46,139 nt of DNA from Candidatus Brockarchaeota archaeon. GTDB lineage: Archaea; Thermoproteota; EX4484-205; JAAOZO01. The notes beneath the pieces were generated by a model, which was given only the letters and a program-made list of their open reading frames with translations, did not search any database and had not been told where the DNA came from. The stretch covers positions 1 through 46,139 of the forward strand of contig JAFNIV010000012.1 in assembly GCA_017601145.1 (NCBI GenBank). Direction: 5' to 3'. Both the position numbers and the translations under genes were made by a program. Below, piece after piece: positions 1 through 10,000 of the stretch (positions are counted from its first letter, which is position 1; each line of letters opens with the position of its first letter).

Positions 1-206
1 GTGAGGCCGTTTCGAGGAACCCGTGTGGAAGGTGGGTTACGGAGGTCTTGCCCTCAGCAGGCGTCTCTTTCGGCCTGTCCCATGCCTACTAGGTCTGCCA
101 GCCCTTCCAGCCAAGCAGACAATGATAAATGTAATGAGAAAAATATAAGCTTTTCGGCTTTCATCCCCCAGCTTTCGCAGGGGGACTTCCCGCCATCAAA
201 GTTAAA
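1..206 (-). mobile_element. Truncated copy 1 of IS200/IS605-derived (PATE-like) repeat
   Basis: This block is nearly identical, in reverse complement, to 11899-12095 and 45933-46134. Read on the minus strand it starts with a G/C hairpin (GGCGGGAAG...GGGGGATGAAAGCC) and runs off the window edge at its distal end. It differs from the other copies by an 8-bp tandem duplication near 101-109. Open frames inside it are not protein-like. Copy 2 continues into a TnpB-type right end, so this copy is inferred to be a non-autonomous IS200/IS605 derivative. Confidence 0.7.
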
Positions 207-244
207 TATTTTCTAAAAAATAAAGATGAAATTGCTTAAGTTAT

Positions 245-1804
245 TTAATGGCTTAGTGTAGCATTCCAGAAATACATTGTCTCATGATCAGGACCAAAGA
301 ATACGTTGTTCACATTCTTTCTTGCAGCAAACAAGGAGTAAGGCTGGTAGAGGAAGATCCAAGGAGCATCTTGCCATATGATGCTTGCAGCTTTCGCATA
401 CAATTCTTCTCTTTTAGTAGAGTTTACTGTGTTTATAGCTTCTTTGAGAAGATCGTCTACTACTGGATTTGAGTAGTGTGCCATTGCTAATCCATGCGGA
501 GGTGCTTCAGTGGATTCGAATAAGTAGTACATGTAGAAGTGAGCATCAGGTATTTCACCTCCCCAACCAATAAGTACAGCATCATACTTAGTTTGGTTCA
601 AAGGCAACAACACATTTTGGACAAAGCTTGGCCAGTCCATAGTTACTAGCTTAACGCTTACATCAATTTGAGCAAGATAAGCTTGAATAGCTTCTGCAAC
701 TTGTACATCTTGTAAGTACCTTCCAGTAGGATGTAAAAGTACCATAGAAAAGCCATTTGGATAACCAGCTTCTGCTAATAGTTCCTTTGCTTTTGTTACA
801 TTGTAGTGGTAAGGTGGCTGAGGAGAATACCCAAAGAAGTTTGGTGGTACTAAGCCAGTTAAGGGTTTACCAAGACCAAATAGAACAGTATCTATGATTG
901 CTGTTTTATTTACAGCATAGTTTAATGCTTGTCTCACCCTTGGGTCTTTGAGAGGACCTTTTGGAAGAAGCGCTACAAACATTATTCTAGTATCGAGAGG
1001 GGTGAAAACTTTTAGGTTTGGATCGTTCTTAAGAGAGGGATAATCTGATGCTGGAGGAAAGAAAGCCACGTCCACGTCTCCTGCTTTTAAAGCTGCTTCT
1101 CGTGTTGAAGCATCTGGAATAATTTCCCATTTTATTGTCTTTATGCTTGGTTTTACTCCCCAATAATCATCAAAGCGTTCCAGTACAACATCTTTTCCTT
1201 TTTCCCAAAGACTGAACTTATATGGGCCAGTTCCTATAGGATCAGTTATAGTCCCAGTTATGTTTACTTTTTCTATTACTTTAGGAGAAGCTATCCAAAA
1301 TCCAGCTAACGCTCTTAAGAAAGGAGGATATGGTTCTGCAAGAGTAATTTTTATAGTATAGTTGTTTATCACCTGAAAGTCTTTTATTGGACCTAAGTTA
1401 GACCTTCCTATAACCCTGGTTCGAGGATCAAGCCACCTCTTTAGATTTAGAGCGACAGCTTGAGCATTAAAATCTGAACCATCCTGAAACTTAACTCCTT
1501 TGCGTAAGTATAGAGTATAAGTAAGACCGTCTGAAGAAATATTCCAGCCAGTTGCCAACCATGGAATTAAATTACCGTTAGCATCATACCATGTAAGGCC
1601 TTCGAATACATGCCGCATTACGTTTCCTACTGTAGTTGTAGTTTGCGCATCCGGGTCAACAGTGTCTAAGTCGGTGCCTATTGCAACTTTTAATGTTGTA
1701 GAAGCTGTGGCTGAAGACTGGAAGTAAAACCAAAGCGCGGAACCGCCTATGATTACGACGATCACTGCTAGAGCTATTAGAGCTTTGCGACTTACCTGAG
1801 CCAT
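245..1804 (-). CDS. dppA: ABC peptide transporter, extracellular substrate-binding protein (SBP_bac_5)
   Basis: This 519-residue protein has a single hydrophobic anchor at residues ~8-27, followed by a Ser/Thr/Ala linker and a family-5 solute-binding domain of the DppA/OppA type. Recognisable pieces include the LKVAIGTDLDTVDPD start of the mature domain, GTGPYKF near the middle, and DPRVRQALNYAVNK. It probably captures peptides or related solutes outside the cell and hands them to the permeases encoded divergently at 1940. The anchor lacks an obvious lipobox, so an uncleaved membrane anchor is likely. The ATG at 1804 sits ~26 nt from a TATA-like box at 1830-1839 (minus strand), which suggests a leaderless transcript. 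The true substrate (peptide, sugar, nickel) cannot be told from sequence. Confidence 0.9.
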   Translation of the reverse strand: MAQVSRKALIALAVIVVIIGGSALWFYFQSSATASTTLKVAIGTDLDTVDPDAQTTTTVGNVMRHVFEGLTWYDANGNLIPWLATGWNISSDGLTYTLYLRKGVKFQDGSDFNAQAVALNLKRWLDPRTRVIGRSNLGPIKDFQVINNYTIKITLAEPYPPFLRALAGFWIASPKVIEKVNITGTITDPIGTGPYKFSLWEKGKDVVLERFDDYWGVKPSIKTIKWEIIPDASTREAALKAGDVDVAFFPPASDYPSLKNDPNLKVFTPLDTRIMFVALLPKGPLKDPRVRQALNYAVNKTAIIDTVLFGLGKPLTGLVPPNFFGYSPQPPYHYNVTKAKELLAEAGYPNGFSMVLLHPTGRYLQDVQVAEAIQAYLAQIDVSVKLVTMDWPSFVQNVLLPLNQTKYDAVLIGWGGEIPDAHFYMYYLFESTEAPPHGLAMAHYSNPVVDDLLKEAINTVNSTKREELYAKAASIIWQDAPWIFLYQPYSLFAARKNVNNVFFGPDHETMYFWNATLSH

Positions 1805-1829
1805 GAAAAAAGGTTTAGGAAAAGTATCC

Positions 1830-1914
1830 TATATTTAAATGTTTCGTTTAAATGCCTCAAGTTTATCCATTACTTATATAAGTATTCATAATTCAATAGA
1901 AAAACTTAAATATA
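1830..1914. promoter_or_regulatory. Divergent promoter region between dppA and dppBCDF
   Basis: Two TATA-like boxes face opposite ways. One, at 1830-1839, serves the minus-strand binding protein; the other, TTAAATATA at 1906-1914, serves the plus-strand permease. Each lies about 26-30 nt from its start codon, the spacing expected for leaderless archaeal transcripts. No operator palindrome is evident. Confidence 0.5.
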
Positions 1915-1939
1915 AGAATTTTGACTTGTTCCAAAACTT

Positions 1940-2875
1940 ATGATGCTGGAAGCTGTTGTCAATAGAATGCTCCAGGCCATTATTACGTTTATTGGAGTTA
2001 TCTTACTTGTTTTTTTCTTAATAAGAGTTCTGCCAGGAGATCCTGCTAGACTCATAGCAGGGTTCGAAGCAAGACCTGAAGATGTACAAAACTTAAGACA
2101 CTTGCTTGGCTTAGATAAGCCACTTCCTTTGCAGTTTGTTGATTACATGCTTTCACTGCTAAAGCTAAATTTAGGAATCTCATATAAAACAGGAGGTCCA
2201 GTATTAAATGAAATTTTAGCAAGATTACCTTATACTGCAGAGCTTGCAGTTGTAGCTGAAGCTATTGCTGTTTTTGCAGGTGTTTCTCTTGGGATCATAG
2301 CGGGACTTAAACCAAGGTCATTTGCAGGCTATTTGGTAAGTATTTTTGGTATAATTGGCTCATCCTTTCCTTCATTTCTAATCGCACTTCTCCTTATATG
2401 GGTATTTGCAGTCCAACTTCATGTACTTCCTGCCTTTGGTGCAGGTTCAATTCAACAATTAATACTTCCAGCAATTACATTAGCATTACTACTTACCGGG
2501 AACATAGCTAGGTTAGTAAAGTCTTCCGTGATAGAGTCTCTTTCAACAAATCATGTTACAACTGCAATGGCAAAGGGACTTTCAGATGAAAAAATAATCT
2601 TTAGGCATATACTTAGGCCTGCATTAAGTCCAGTTATAACAATAATAGGCATTCAGTTTGGGTCATTGATGGGAGGTGCAGTAATAACAGAAACTATTTT
2701 TGGATGGCCAGGAATTGGAAGGCTTATGGTAGACTCAATATTTTCAAGAGATTTTATGCTTCTTCAAGGAATTATAGTCGTGTTTGCTGTTATTTTCTTA
2801 GTAGTTATGATATCTGTTGAAATCTTACAAACAATCATAGATCCAAGGTATAAAGAGGTGTACAAGATGAAATGA
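1940..2875 (+). CDS. dppB: ABC peptide transporter permease DppB/OppB
   Basis: This 311-residue integral membrane protein has the classic DppB N-terminus (hydrophobic helix ending in LIRVLPGDPAR), about six membrane segments, and the EAA coupling loop (MAKGLSDEKIIFRHILRPAL, about residues 205-224) that contacts the ATPases. It pairs with DppC to form the channel. ATG 1940 is chosen because a TATA box lies 26-34 nt upstream. It is the first gene of a four-gene operon whose members overlap by 4 to ~20 nt, indicating translational coupling. Confidence 0.92.
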   Translation: MMLEAVVNRMLQAIITFIGVILLVFFLIRVLPGDPARLIAGFEARPEDVQNLRHLLGLDKPLPLQFVDYMLSLLKLNLGISYKTGGPVLNEILARLPYTAELAVVAEAIAVFAGVSLGIIAGLKPRSFAGYLVSIFGIIGSSFPSFLIALLLIWVFAVQLHVLPAFGAGSIQQLILPAITLALLLTGNIARLVKSSVIESLSTNHVTTAMAKGLSDEKIIFRHILRPALSPVITIIGIQFGSLMGGAVITETIFGWPGIGRLMVDSIFSRDFMLLQGIIVVFAVIFLVVMISVEILQTIIDPRYKEVYKMK

Positions 2876-3762
2876 TAAGAAAAGAAACACTCTTGAAAGA
2901 AATGAATGAACACAGAAAAACAATAAGAGTAGCAACTTGGAAAGCTTTCAAAAGGAATAAGATTTCACTTTTATCTCTAATTGTAATCTTAAGCGTAAGC
3001 GCACTATCAACAGTAGGAATTGTTTATTCACCATATAACCCATATCAACCAAACTTCTCTGGAGCATTGATGCCACCTTCTTTAGCACACCCATTAGGAA
3101 CTGATTGGTTAGGGAGAGACATTCTAAGTCGATTAATAGCAGGAGGAAAATACACGTTAGGACTAGCGTTTGTTGCAATACTTATTGGGGCAACTATTGG
3201 GACTTTTCTTGGACTTGCGTCAGGTTATTACTTAGGCCTTGTTGGGACAATCATACAAAGAGTTTCGGAAATATTTTTGATTCTTCCAACACTAATTATA
3301 GCTGCGTTATTTGCTGCAGTACTTGGAACAGGTCTTCTTAGTACGCTTCTTGCAATTGCAATACCAACAATTCCTGTATATGCAAAACTAGTTCATTCTG
3401 CAGCTTTAAGAGTCAGAAATGAAGATTACGTAGAAGCTGCAAGACTCCTTAAGAAAAGTGGTCCTTACATAATGTTTAACCATATACTTCCAAATATTCT
3501 ACATGTTGTAATAGTACAGACAACTTACTACATGGGGACTGGGATACTAACAGTTTCAGCTTTAGGATTCCTTGGACTTGGGGTACCAAGTCCTACACCT
3601 GAATGGGGAACTATGGTTGGAGACGCAAAAGACTATATTTTTTCATATCCTTTCGTTGTATTTATTCCTGGCATACTAATTGCAGTAGTTGTTGTTGCAT
3701 TTAATATACTTGGAGACGGATTAAGAGAAGCTTTGGATCCAAAGTTGAGGCGATTATTATGA
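2872..3762 (+). CDS. dppC: ABC peptide transporter permease DppC/OppC
   Basis: This 296-residue permease overlaps dppB by four bases (ATGA). It carries an N-terminal OppC-type segment with a membrane helix, the family hallmark GTDWLGRDILSRLI in the first external loop, and an EAA loop (EAARLLKKSGPYIMFNHILP). It ends with the usual hydrophobic helix and the DGLREALDPKLR tail. It is the partner of DppB in the transmembrane pore. Length and motifs are complete. Confidence 0.92.
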   Translation: MIRKETLLKEMNEHRKTIRVATWKAFKRNKISLLSLIVILSVSALSTVGIVYSPYNPYQPNFSGALMPPSLAHPLGTDWLGRDILSRLIAGGKYTLGLAFVAILIGATIGTFLGLASGYYLGLVGTIIQRVSEIFLILPTLIIAALFAAVLGTGLLSTLLAIAIPTIPVYAKLVHSAALRVRNEDYVEAARLLKKSGPYIMFNHILPNILHVVIVQTTYYMGTGILTVSALGFLGLGVPSPTPEWGTMVGDAKDYIFSYPFVVFIPGILIAVVVVAFNILGDGLREALDPKLRRLL

Positions 3763-4724
3763 AGCTTTTAGAAGTAGAGGACCTTAGTGTTGAATACCAC
3801 CTTCCTCAAGGTAAGGTTAAAGCTTTAGACAATGTGAACCTTACTATAGACAAAGGAGAAGTTGTTGGAGTCGTTGGGGAGAGTGGTTCTGGAAAATCTA
3901 CTCTTGCACATGCAGTTATAAGACTTGTAAAGCCTCCAGGTAAAATAGTTGAAGGAAGAATCCTATTCAATGGAAAAAACATATTAGAGTTAAGTGATGA
4001 AGAAATAAGAAAAATTAGAGGAAAGGAGATATCCATGATATTTCAAGATCCTTCTTCATACTTGAATCCTGTTTATCCTGTAGGCTTTCAAGTAGCTGAA
4101 GTATACGAAGCACATGAAAACACAAATATGAGAAAGCTTAATGGAGAAGTAGTATCGCTTTTTAAAAAGGTAAGGATTACAGACTCTGAAGTTAGAGTTG
4201 GAAGTTATCCTCATGAGCTTTCTGGTGGAATGAAGCAAAGAATTTTAATAGCGATGGCGATAGCTCTTAAGCCTAAGCTCCTAATAGCAGATGAGCCTAC
4301 TTCTGCCTTAGATACAACAATCCAAGCAGAGATTCTTTCTCTTCTAAATGAACTAAAAGAAGAATATAGCTTATCTATACTTTTCATAAGTCACGATGTT
4401 GGAGTAGTTTCAGAGATTGCTAATAGGATGATTGTAATGTATGCTGGAAAAGTTGTAGAAGAAGGTCCTGCAAAAAGGATTGTGGAAGAACCTTTACACC
4501 CATATACGAAGGCTCTTGTACTAGCCACAAAAACTACAAGAAAGAAAAAATTGTTTTCGATACCAGGAACACCACCAGATATGCTTAATCTACCTAAAGG
4601 CTGCCCGTTTCATCCTAGATGTCCTTATGCGAAGGATTCATGTAAAGAATGGAGTTACAGGATGATAAGAAATCACGAAGGAGGTGTTGCGTGTGCAATT
4701 TATGAAAATACTGGAAGCAGTTAA
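3759..4724 (+). CDS. dppD: ABC peptide transporter ATPase DppD/OppD
   Basis: This 321-residue ATP-binding subunit shows Walker A GESGSGKST, signature LSGGMKQR, Walker B LLIADEPTSALD and an H-loop histidine (FISHDVG). The C-terminal oligopeptide-transporter extension carries a cysteine-rich motif (CPFHPRCPYAKDSC plus a later Cys), typical of DppD/OppD and reported to hold an Fe-S cluster in some relatives. It overlaps dppC by 4 nt and is the first of two distinct ATPases, expected to form a heterodimer with the next gene product at the cytoplasmic face. Confidence 0.92.
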   Translation: MKLLEVEDLSVEYHLPQGKVKALDNVNLTIDKGEVVGVVGESGSGKSTLAHAVIRLVKPPGKIVEGRILFNGKNILELSDEEIRKIRGKEISMIFQDPSSYLNPVYPVGFQVAEVYEAHENTNMRKLNGEVVSLFKKVRITDSEVRVGSYPHELSGGMKQRILIAMAIALKPKLLIADEPTSALDTTIQAEILSLLNELKEEYSLSILFISHDVGVVSEIANRMIVMYAGKVVEEGPAKRIVEEPLHPYTKALVLATKTTRKKKLFSIPGTPPDMLNLPKGCPFHPRCPYAKDSCKEWSYRMIRNHEGGVACAIYENTGSS

Positions 4725-5610
4725 TGTTTACAAGTATTTTCCTATAGATATCTTTGGAAGAAAAAAGATAAGAGCTGTTGATGGTATTTCATTACATGTT
4801 GCTTCTTCTGAAACACTAGCTATTGTAGGAGAAAGTGGTTCTGGAAAAACGACATTAGGAAGGATTCTCTCTGGGCTAGTTAAGCCTGATAAGGGAAAAA
4901 TACTATACAAGGGTTCTAGCTTCAATGGCTTTCATGGAAAAGTTCAAATGGTCTTTCAGAATCCAGACTCTTCTTTAGACCCTTCTTGGCAAACTTATGA
5001 CATAGTTTCAGAAGCAATGAACAACAGAAGAAAAAGTTTAGATTCTGTTGCTGAAGTATTAGAATTAGTTGGTTTGAATCCAGCATACATAACTAAGTAT
5101 CCTCATGAATTATCTGGTGGAGAAAAACAAAGGGTAGCTATAGCTAGAGCAATAGCAGCAGAACCAGAGATAATAATTCTTGATGAACCTGTATCAGCTT
5201 TAGATGCTTCTATAAGAGCACAAATACTAAACTTATTACTCGACCTTCAGGAAAAGAAAGGTTACACATACGTATTAATTGACCACGATCTTGGAAGAGT
5301 TTGGCATATAAGCGATAGAGTTGTTGTAATGTATGCTGGAAAAGTTGTAGAAGAAGGAAAAACAGAAGAAGTTTTTCAAGATCCTAAACATCCTTATACT
5401 ATAATGCTTCTAAGTGCATCAACCTCAAATATACCAAAGCCAAAGATTAATGTAAGCATTCAAGGGGAGCTTCCAAGTTTGATTAATCCTCCGAGTGGTT
5501 GTAGATTCAGAACAAGATGTCCATTTGCTCAAGAAAAGTGTAAAGTAGAAGAGCCACAACTTTATAATGTTTCAAGAGAACATGAGGTAGCTTGTTATAA
5601 CCAATTCTAA
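4702..5610 (+). CDS. dppF: ABC peptide transporter ATPase DppF/OppF
   Basis: This 302-residue ATPase has Walker A GESGSGKTT, Q-loop VFQNPDSSLDPSW, signature LSGGEKQR, Walker B IIILDEPVSALD and a C-terminal CRFRTRCPFAQEKC motif. I chose ATG 4702 because the family N-terminus (MKILEAVNVYKYFP) begins there; in-frame GTG codons at 4684 and 4693 are possible but add atypical residues. The start lies inside the end of dppD (23-nt overlap), and a GGAGG motif at 4680-4684 could serve reinitiation. It closes the operon. Confidence 0.9.
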   Translation: MKILEAVNVYKYFPIDIFGRKKIRAVDGISLHVASSETLAIVGESGSGKTTLGRILSGLVKPDKGKILYKGSSFNGFHGKVQMVFQNPDSSLDPSWQTYDIVSEAMNNRRKSLDSVAEVLELVGLNPAYITKYPHELSGGEKQRVAIARAIAAEPEIIILDEPVSALDASIRAQILNLLLDLQEKKGYTYVLIDHDLGRVWHISDRVVVMYAGKVVEEGKTEEVFQDPKHPYTIMLLSASTSNIPKPKINVSIQGELPSLINPPSGCRFRTRCPFAQEKCKVEEPQLYNVSREHEVACYNQF

Positions 5611-5831
5611 AGCAGCTAGTCTAGCTTAAATTAAAAATTTTGAAAAATTTATTTTTAGTTTTCTTGTACAAGTTCTTCTCTAAATATGAACATTACTGTT
5701 TTCATTAGAATCTATTTTAATTTTTGCAGGCAAAGATAACGAAAGCTTGAAGAATTAATATTCCTTCAAGCTAAATAATACTTTTCTTAAGCTAAAAGTT
5801 TAATAAGAAGAAAGCACCATCTTTAAAATTT

Positions 5832-6503
5832 ATGAAAAAAGAAAAAGTACTTGTTTCTTGGAGTGGGGGAAAAGATAGTGCATTTGCACTTTATGAGATT
5901 CAAAGGAACGGAGATTATGAAATTGCTGCACTTTTCTCTACAATAACGAAAGATTACGATAGAATTACGATGCATGGAGTTAGAAGAGTTTTATTGGAAG
6001 AACAAGCGAAAGCAATAGGAATTCCAGTTCATGAAGTTTTTATTCCAAAGAAGGTATCTAATGAAGAATACAATTCAATAATGGAAAAAGAAATGATGGA
6101 AGCAAAGAAAAATGGAATTTCTTCAGTTGTTTTTGGAGACATTTTCCTTGAAGATGTAAGGAAGTATAGAGAAGAAAATTTGTCAAAGGTTTCAATGAGG
6201 GGTATATTTCCTCTATGGAAAAGAGGATCGAGAGAGCTTGTAACAGACTTCATAAACTTAGGATTTAAAGCAATTGTAGTTTGCGTTGACTCAAATGTAC
6301 TTGATAAAAGTTTCATAGGAAGAACGGTGGATAAAAAATTTCTAGAAGATCTTCCAAAGAGCGTTGACCCTGCTGGAGAAAATGGGGAATACCATACATT
6401 TGTTTACCATGGACCAATGTTTAAAAAAGAAGTAAACTTTGAAAAAGGAGAAATTGTATTTAGAGAGAATAGATTTTACTATCTAGATTTAATACCAATT
6501 TAA
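5832..6503 (+). CDS. dph6: Diphthine--ammonia ligase-type ATP pyrophosphatase (Dph6/MJ0570 family)
   Basis: This 223-residue protein starts with the PP-loop SWSGGKDSAFALYEI (adenylation of the substrate) and continues through MHGVRR and GDIFLEDVRKYREE to the family C-terminal signature DPAGENGEYHTFVYHGPMF. This is the archaeal stand-alone ATP-PPase of the Diphthami_syn_2 family, which catalyses the last, amidation step of diphthamide synthesis on elongation factor 2. Its length fits archaeal members, which lack the extra eukaryotic RidA-like domains. A TATA-like TTTAATAAG lies ~25-33 nt before the ATG. It stands alone, 220 bp after dppF. Confidence 0.85.
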   Translation: MKKEKVLVSWSGGKDSAFALYEIQRNGDYEIAALFSTITKDYDRITMHGVRRVLLEEQAKAIGIPVHEVFIPKKVSNEEYNSIMEKEMMEAKKNGISSVVFGDIFLEDVRKYREENLSKVSMRGIFPLWKRGSRELVTDFINLGFKAIVVCVDSNVLDKSFIGRTVDKKFLEDLPKSVDPAGENGEYHTFVYHGPMFKKEVNFEKGEIVFRENRFYYLDLIPI

Positions 6504-6625
6504 TTTATAGTTAGAGTTTAAATTTCTCTTACAAATTTTAACATACTTATAACTTTACATTATTCAAATTGTTATTTATATAAAATACGTGAAGTTAACA
6601 CAATTAGTAAAAATAAAGAAAAAGC

Positions 6626-6937
6626 CTAACTTTCCTTTTTCTCTTCTTGTTTCGTTTCTTCTATTGTTTTAGTCTTCGACTCTGTTTCTATGCTCTTAGT
6701 TTCACTTCCTATCTCTTTTTCAATTTCTTCTATTGGCTTTGGAGGAGGCGTAGTTGCTAAAGTGTAACCAATCCATGCCATTATTCCAAGGAATGCAGCT
6801 ACTGCTAGGAAAGCGGAGACTTGCAAAGTTAACAACGAAACTTCAACTCCAAGTAGGAAAAGCAATGCACCATAAACTAATATTCCAACTAGGCTGCCTA
6901 AGAACATTAGTACTCCTATAACTTGATCTTTGTCCAT
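6626..6937 (-). CDS. Small two-helix membrane protein with charged tail, unknown function
   Basis: This 103-residue protein has two hydrophobic helices (residues ~8-30 and ~34-62), followed by a Pro-rich hinge (TTPPPKP) and a strongly charged Glu/Lys/Thr tail (residues ~70-103) that is probably cytoplasmic and disordered. I do not recognise the family. Coding is supported by the clean alternation of hydrophobic and charged blocks and by its position on the same strand as the giant membrane protein, whose start lies far away at 11359. No functional assignment is justified. Confidence 0.65.
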   Translation of the reverse strand: MDKDQVIGVLMFLGSLVGILVYGALLFLLGVEVSLLTLQVSAFLAVAAFLGIMAWIGYTLATTPPPKPIEEIEKEIGSETKSIETESKTKTIEETKQEEKKES

Positions 6938-7048
6938 AGTAATGAGTTAAGAAATGTTGTTTATAAACTTTTATTTTAACAAAAGTTACAATATTTTAAG
7001 AGAAATAGTTAATTTCTTTAGTAAAACTAAAGTTTCTTTATAGGTTGT

Positions 7049-10000
7049 TTAACCTAAGATTTCTTCTTTGATCAAAGCTGAGAATACTAAAAATGGAAGA
7101 GTTGCTATTACCCAGAATATAAGATAAGATGCCAATATTCGATCATCAACAAAGAAAACATTTTTGTTTAAAACAGCTAACGAAGTTACTTTTATTAACT
7201 TATAGTTATCAGAGGCTGTTATTTTAAAGTTCATTTGGCCTTCCAGTGAAACATCGTTACCATCTGAAGAAACTAAGAGAGGAAGACTTTTATCAAAAGT
7301 ATAGAACGAAGAAAAAACTATGTTTCCAGTTGCACTAACATTAGGTTGAAACAAACAAACAATGAACCTATTACCTTTAGAAAGAAAATGTAAGGCAAGA
7401 TTACTTCCATTAAATGATTGAGATACGGATTGAGCAGGAGTTCCTGAAAAAAGTGTAATTTTTGAGTATCCAGGAAATTTTATCCATACATCTCCTTCAA
7501 TAATAAAATTCTGATAGAAGCCGTTTCCTTCTTTTAATATTGTAACAGAAGGAGCTTCTATAGTAATCTCTTTCATATTTGTAATGCTTATATAACGAAT
7601 GCTTCCAAGGGTAACATTCATTCTTGAGTCGTTAAAGAATACTGTAACTGGAGAACTGTAACTTAGCTGAGAAACATTGATATTGAATGCAGCAGAACTT
7701 GAAGAAAGGATAGTCTTTCCTTGAATTTTCGCACTTAAAAATGCTGCACTTGAACCTTCATAGATATAAGGAGGTTCTTTCTGTAACTTTACTCCACTTG
7801 ATTCTAAGAGTTTACCTAGAATTGAAATTACTCTTGAATTTATCAAGTTGTAAAGGTTTACGTAGGTTAATGTTCCTCTACCAATTTTAGCACTAACAAC
7901 GAATGGAATCTTGTGACCATTTCCTTCAAAATAGCTTACTACACTTACATTCGATAAAGGAAGAACAAGACTTACGTTAGTTTCTGGAATTGAGAAGTTT
8001 TTGCTTCCAACAAATTTGTTAACAGCAACAGTGCTATATGTTACGTTTAAGAGTCTCATTGCAAAAAAGTTATATCCGTTTGTGTTAAACACTGTTAGAT
8101 TTCCTCCTTCTAACAAAAAATTAAGATAGTCGCTAACACTTCTTAGCGGAATTTCTCTAATCTTAGTTACTCGTCCAATCACAACATAGTAAAAGCCATA
8201 GTAAAAGAAACCAAGTTTACCATAGCTTAATGTCTCGTTTAAGCTTAGAACCTCTTGGTTATCTAAGTAAAATCTTTGAAATTTGCTACTAATGTTTAAA
8301 CCAAAGATTAATGTTTCTCCTGGAAACCATGGAATTGTATCTTTTCCTCCAAAAGGAAACATGTTTGTTTCCGAACCATTAACAAGTAAACGGTATACAC
8401 TTATTACACCACTTGGCTTAAAAATCATGAATAAAGCTCTAAAATGTTCAGTATCCTTAAAATCATAAACAAATCCAAAAGCTGAAGAAAGAGAAGACGA
8501 AGTGAATGGAGTTATCGAAAATTCAGCAAATTCGCTTGAAAAGTTCTTGTTTGGAACAAAAAATCCTTTACTTGAAGGCAAACCATTACCTCCAATTAAA
8601 AGTCCAGAACTAGAGCTCCAATTTCCAGTAATAAGTGCATATTTTCCTACAATGTAGCTTCCCCTTGCCTTTTGCTCATCGATAAAAGACTCGAGGAAAG
8701 ACAAGAATAACGCAGAAGTTGTTGGCTCTGAATAGTTTGGAATTGGAGGGTCATAAGACAAGAAAAGATTCTTTGAACTAAACAAGTTTGCATCAGTATC
8801 TAACCTAGTTGTAAAGCTTGAATTAAGTTCAGATAGTAAGCTAAACACATAACTATAGTTACTTCCAACAACGTTCTCATAAGAGGGAACTATTAAAACA
8901 TTGCTACTCCTTGGAGAAAGCTTGCTAACCGAAGTAACTTCATATATTGCTGCAGCTTCATTTTTAAACAAAAGTTTTGAAGAATTTAAGTAGCTATAAA
9001 AAAGGCTACTTTTTGCATCTTCTACATCTTTGTTACTTAAGTAAACTAAGATCTTCTTATTGCCTTGAGAAAGTAGGAGGTTTACTAACTCTGGCTTAGA
9101 AGAATAAAAGAGCAATAATCCTTCCTTTAAGTACTCTGGAGGAGAAGAGGCAAGTGAAGCTTCTGCATTTCTTGAGGCTATGAGTAAAGAGTTTTTGTTT
9201 GAGCTAAAGTAGTCATCTAAGAAGTTTATAGCTTCAAGCTCCTGCTGACTTAGTTGCGAATAACTTCTTACTTCATTTGCTTTAAAGTTCATTGCTGCAA
9301 CATAAGAATTTAGCCCATAGAGTGAGACAAAACAAACAAATATTAAGCTTAAGTACTTTGAAAACTTAGAAGATTTAAAAACAGAAGCCACTCTTGAAAA
9401 ACCAAATGTAGCAAGGATAGCTAAGTCTATGTTGAATAGATCAATAACTTGCTGTAAGTTTAATTGAGTATTGTAGACATATAAGTTTAAGGAACTTAGT
9501 ACAAAAAGAACCATAAACGAAATCAACATATTTACTAAAGAAGTTTCATAAAATATACTTCTTTCCTTTCCTAACAGAAAGAAGAAAATTGAAAGTGTTG
9601 CAAGGTACAAAAGTATTCCAGAAAATTCAGAGAAAAACAAAAAACCATAAGTAGGAGTAATTGTACTGTTGGAGTCCCAAGGATAATTTAACCAAGCAAA
9701 CAATGAAATTAAACAAACTGAAAATAGAGAATACGTTATGATAAAGCTTATTTTTCTTGAAAGAGGATTAAGTTTCTTGTAGAAATTTTGCCTATGCAGA
9801 AAAAAAGTTAGAGTTGCTACGATCAAACTAAGAGCTACAACAACATAAACTGAAAAGTTTGAATATAAGTTTGCTAAGAAAATAACGATTAAAGAAGCTA
9901 GAATGCCAGTAAGTAATGTTTTTGCATCTTCCCTTTGATTAAAAACCATAATTGGACTTAAGATCAGTATTGAAGTAAGAACTAAAAAGAATACCAGAGG

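Noticed and set aside
1-216. Open frame in the repeat (also at 11907-12176 and 45820-46128) giving similar Arg/Ser/Pro-rich peptides
   Set aside because: The frame follows the repeat and does not keep protein-like substitution patterns; the block has RNA/IS-end features instead.
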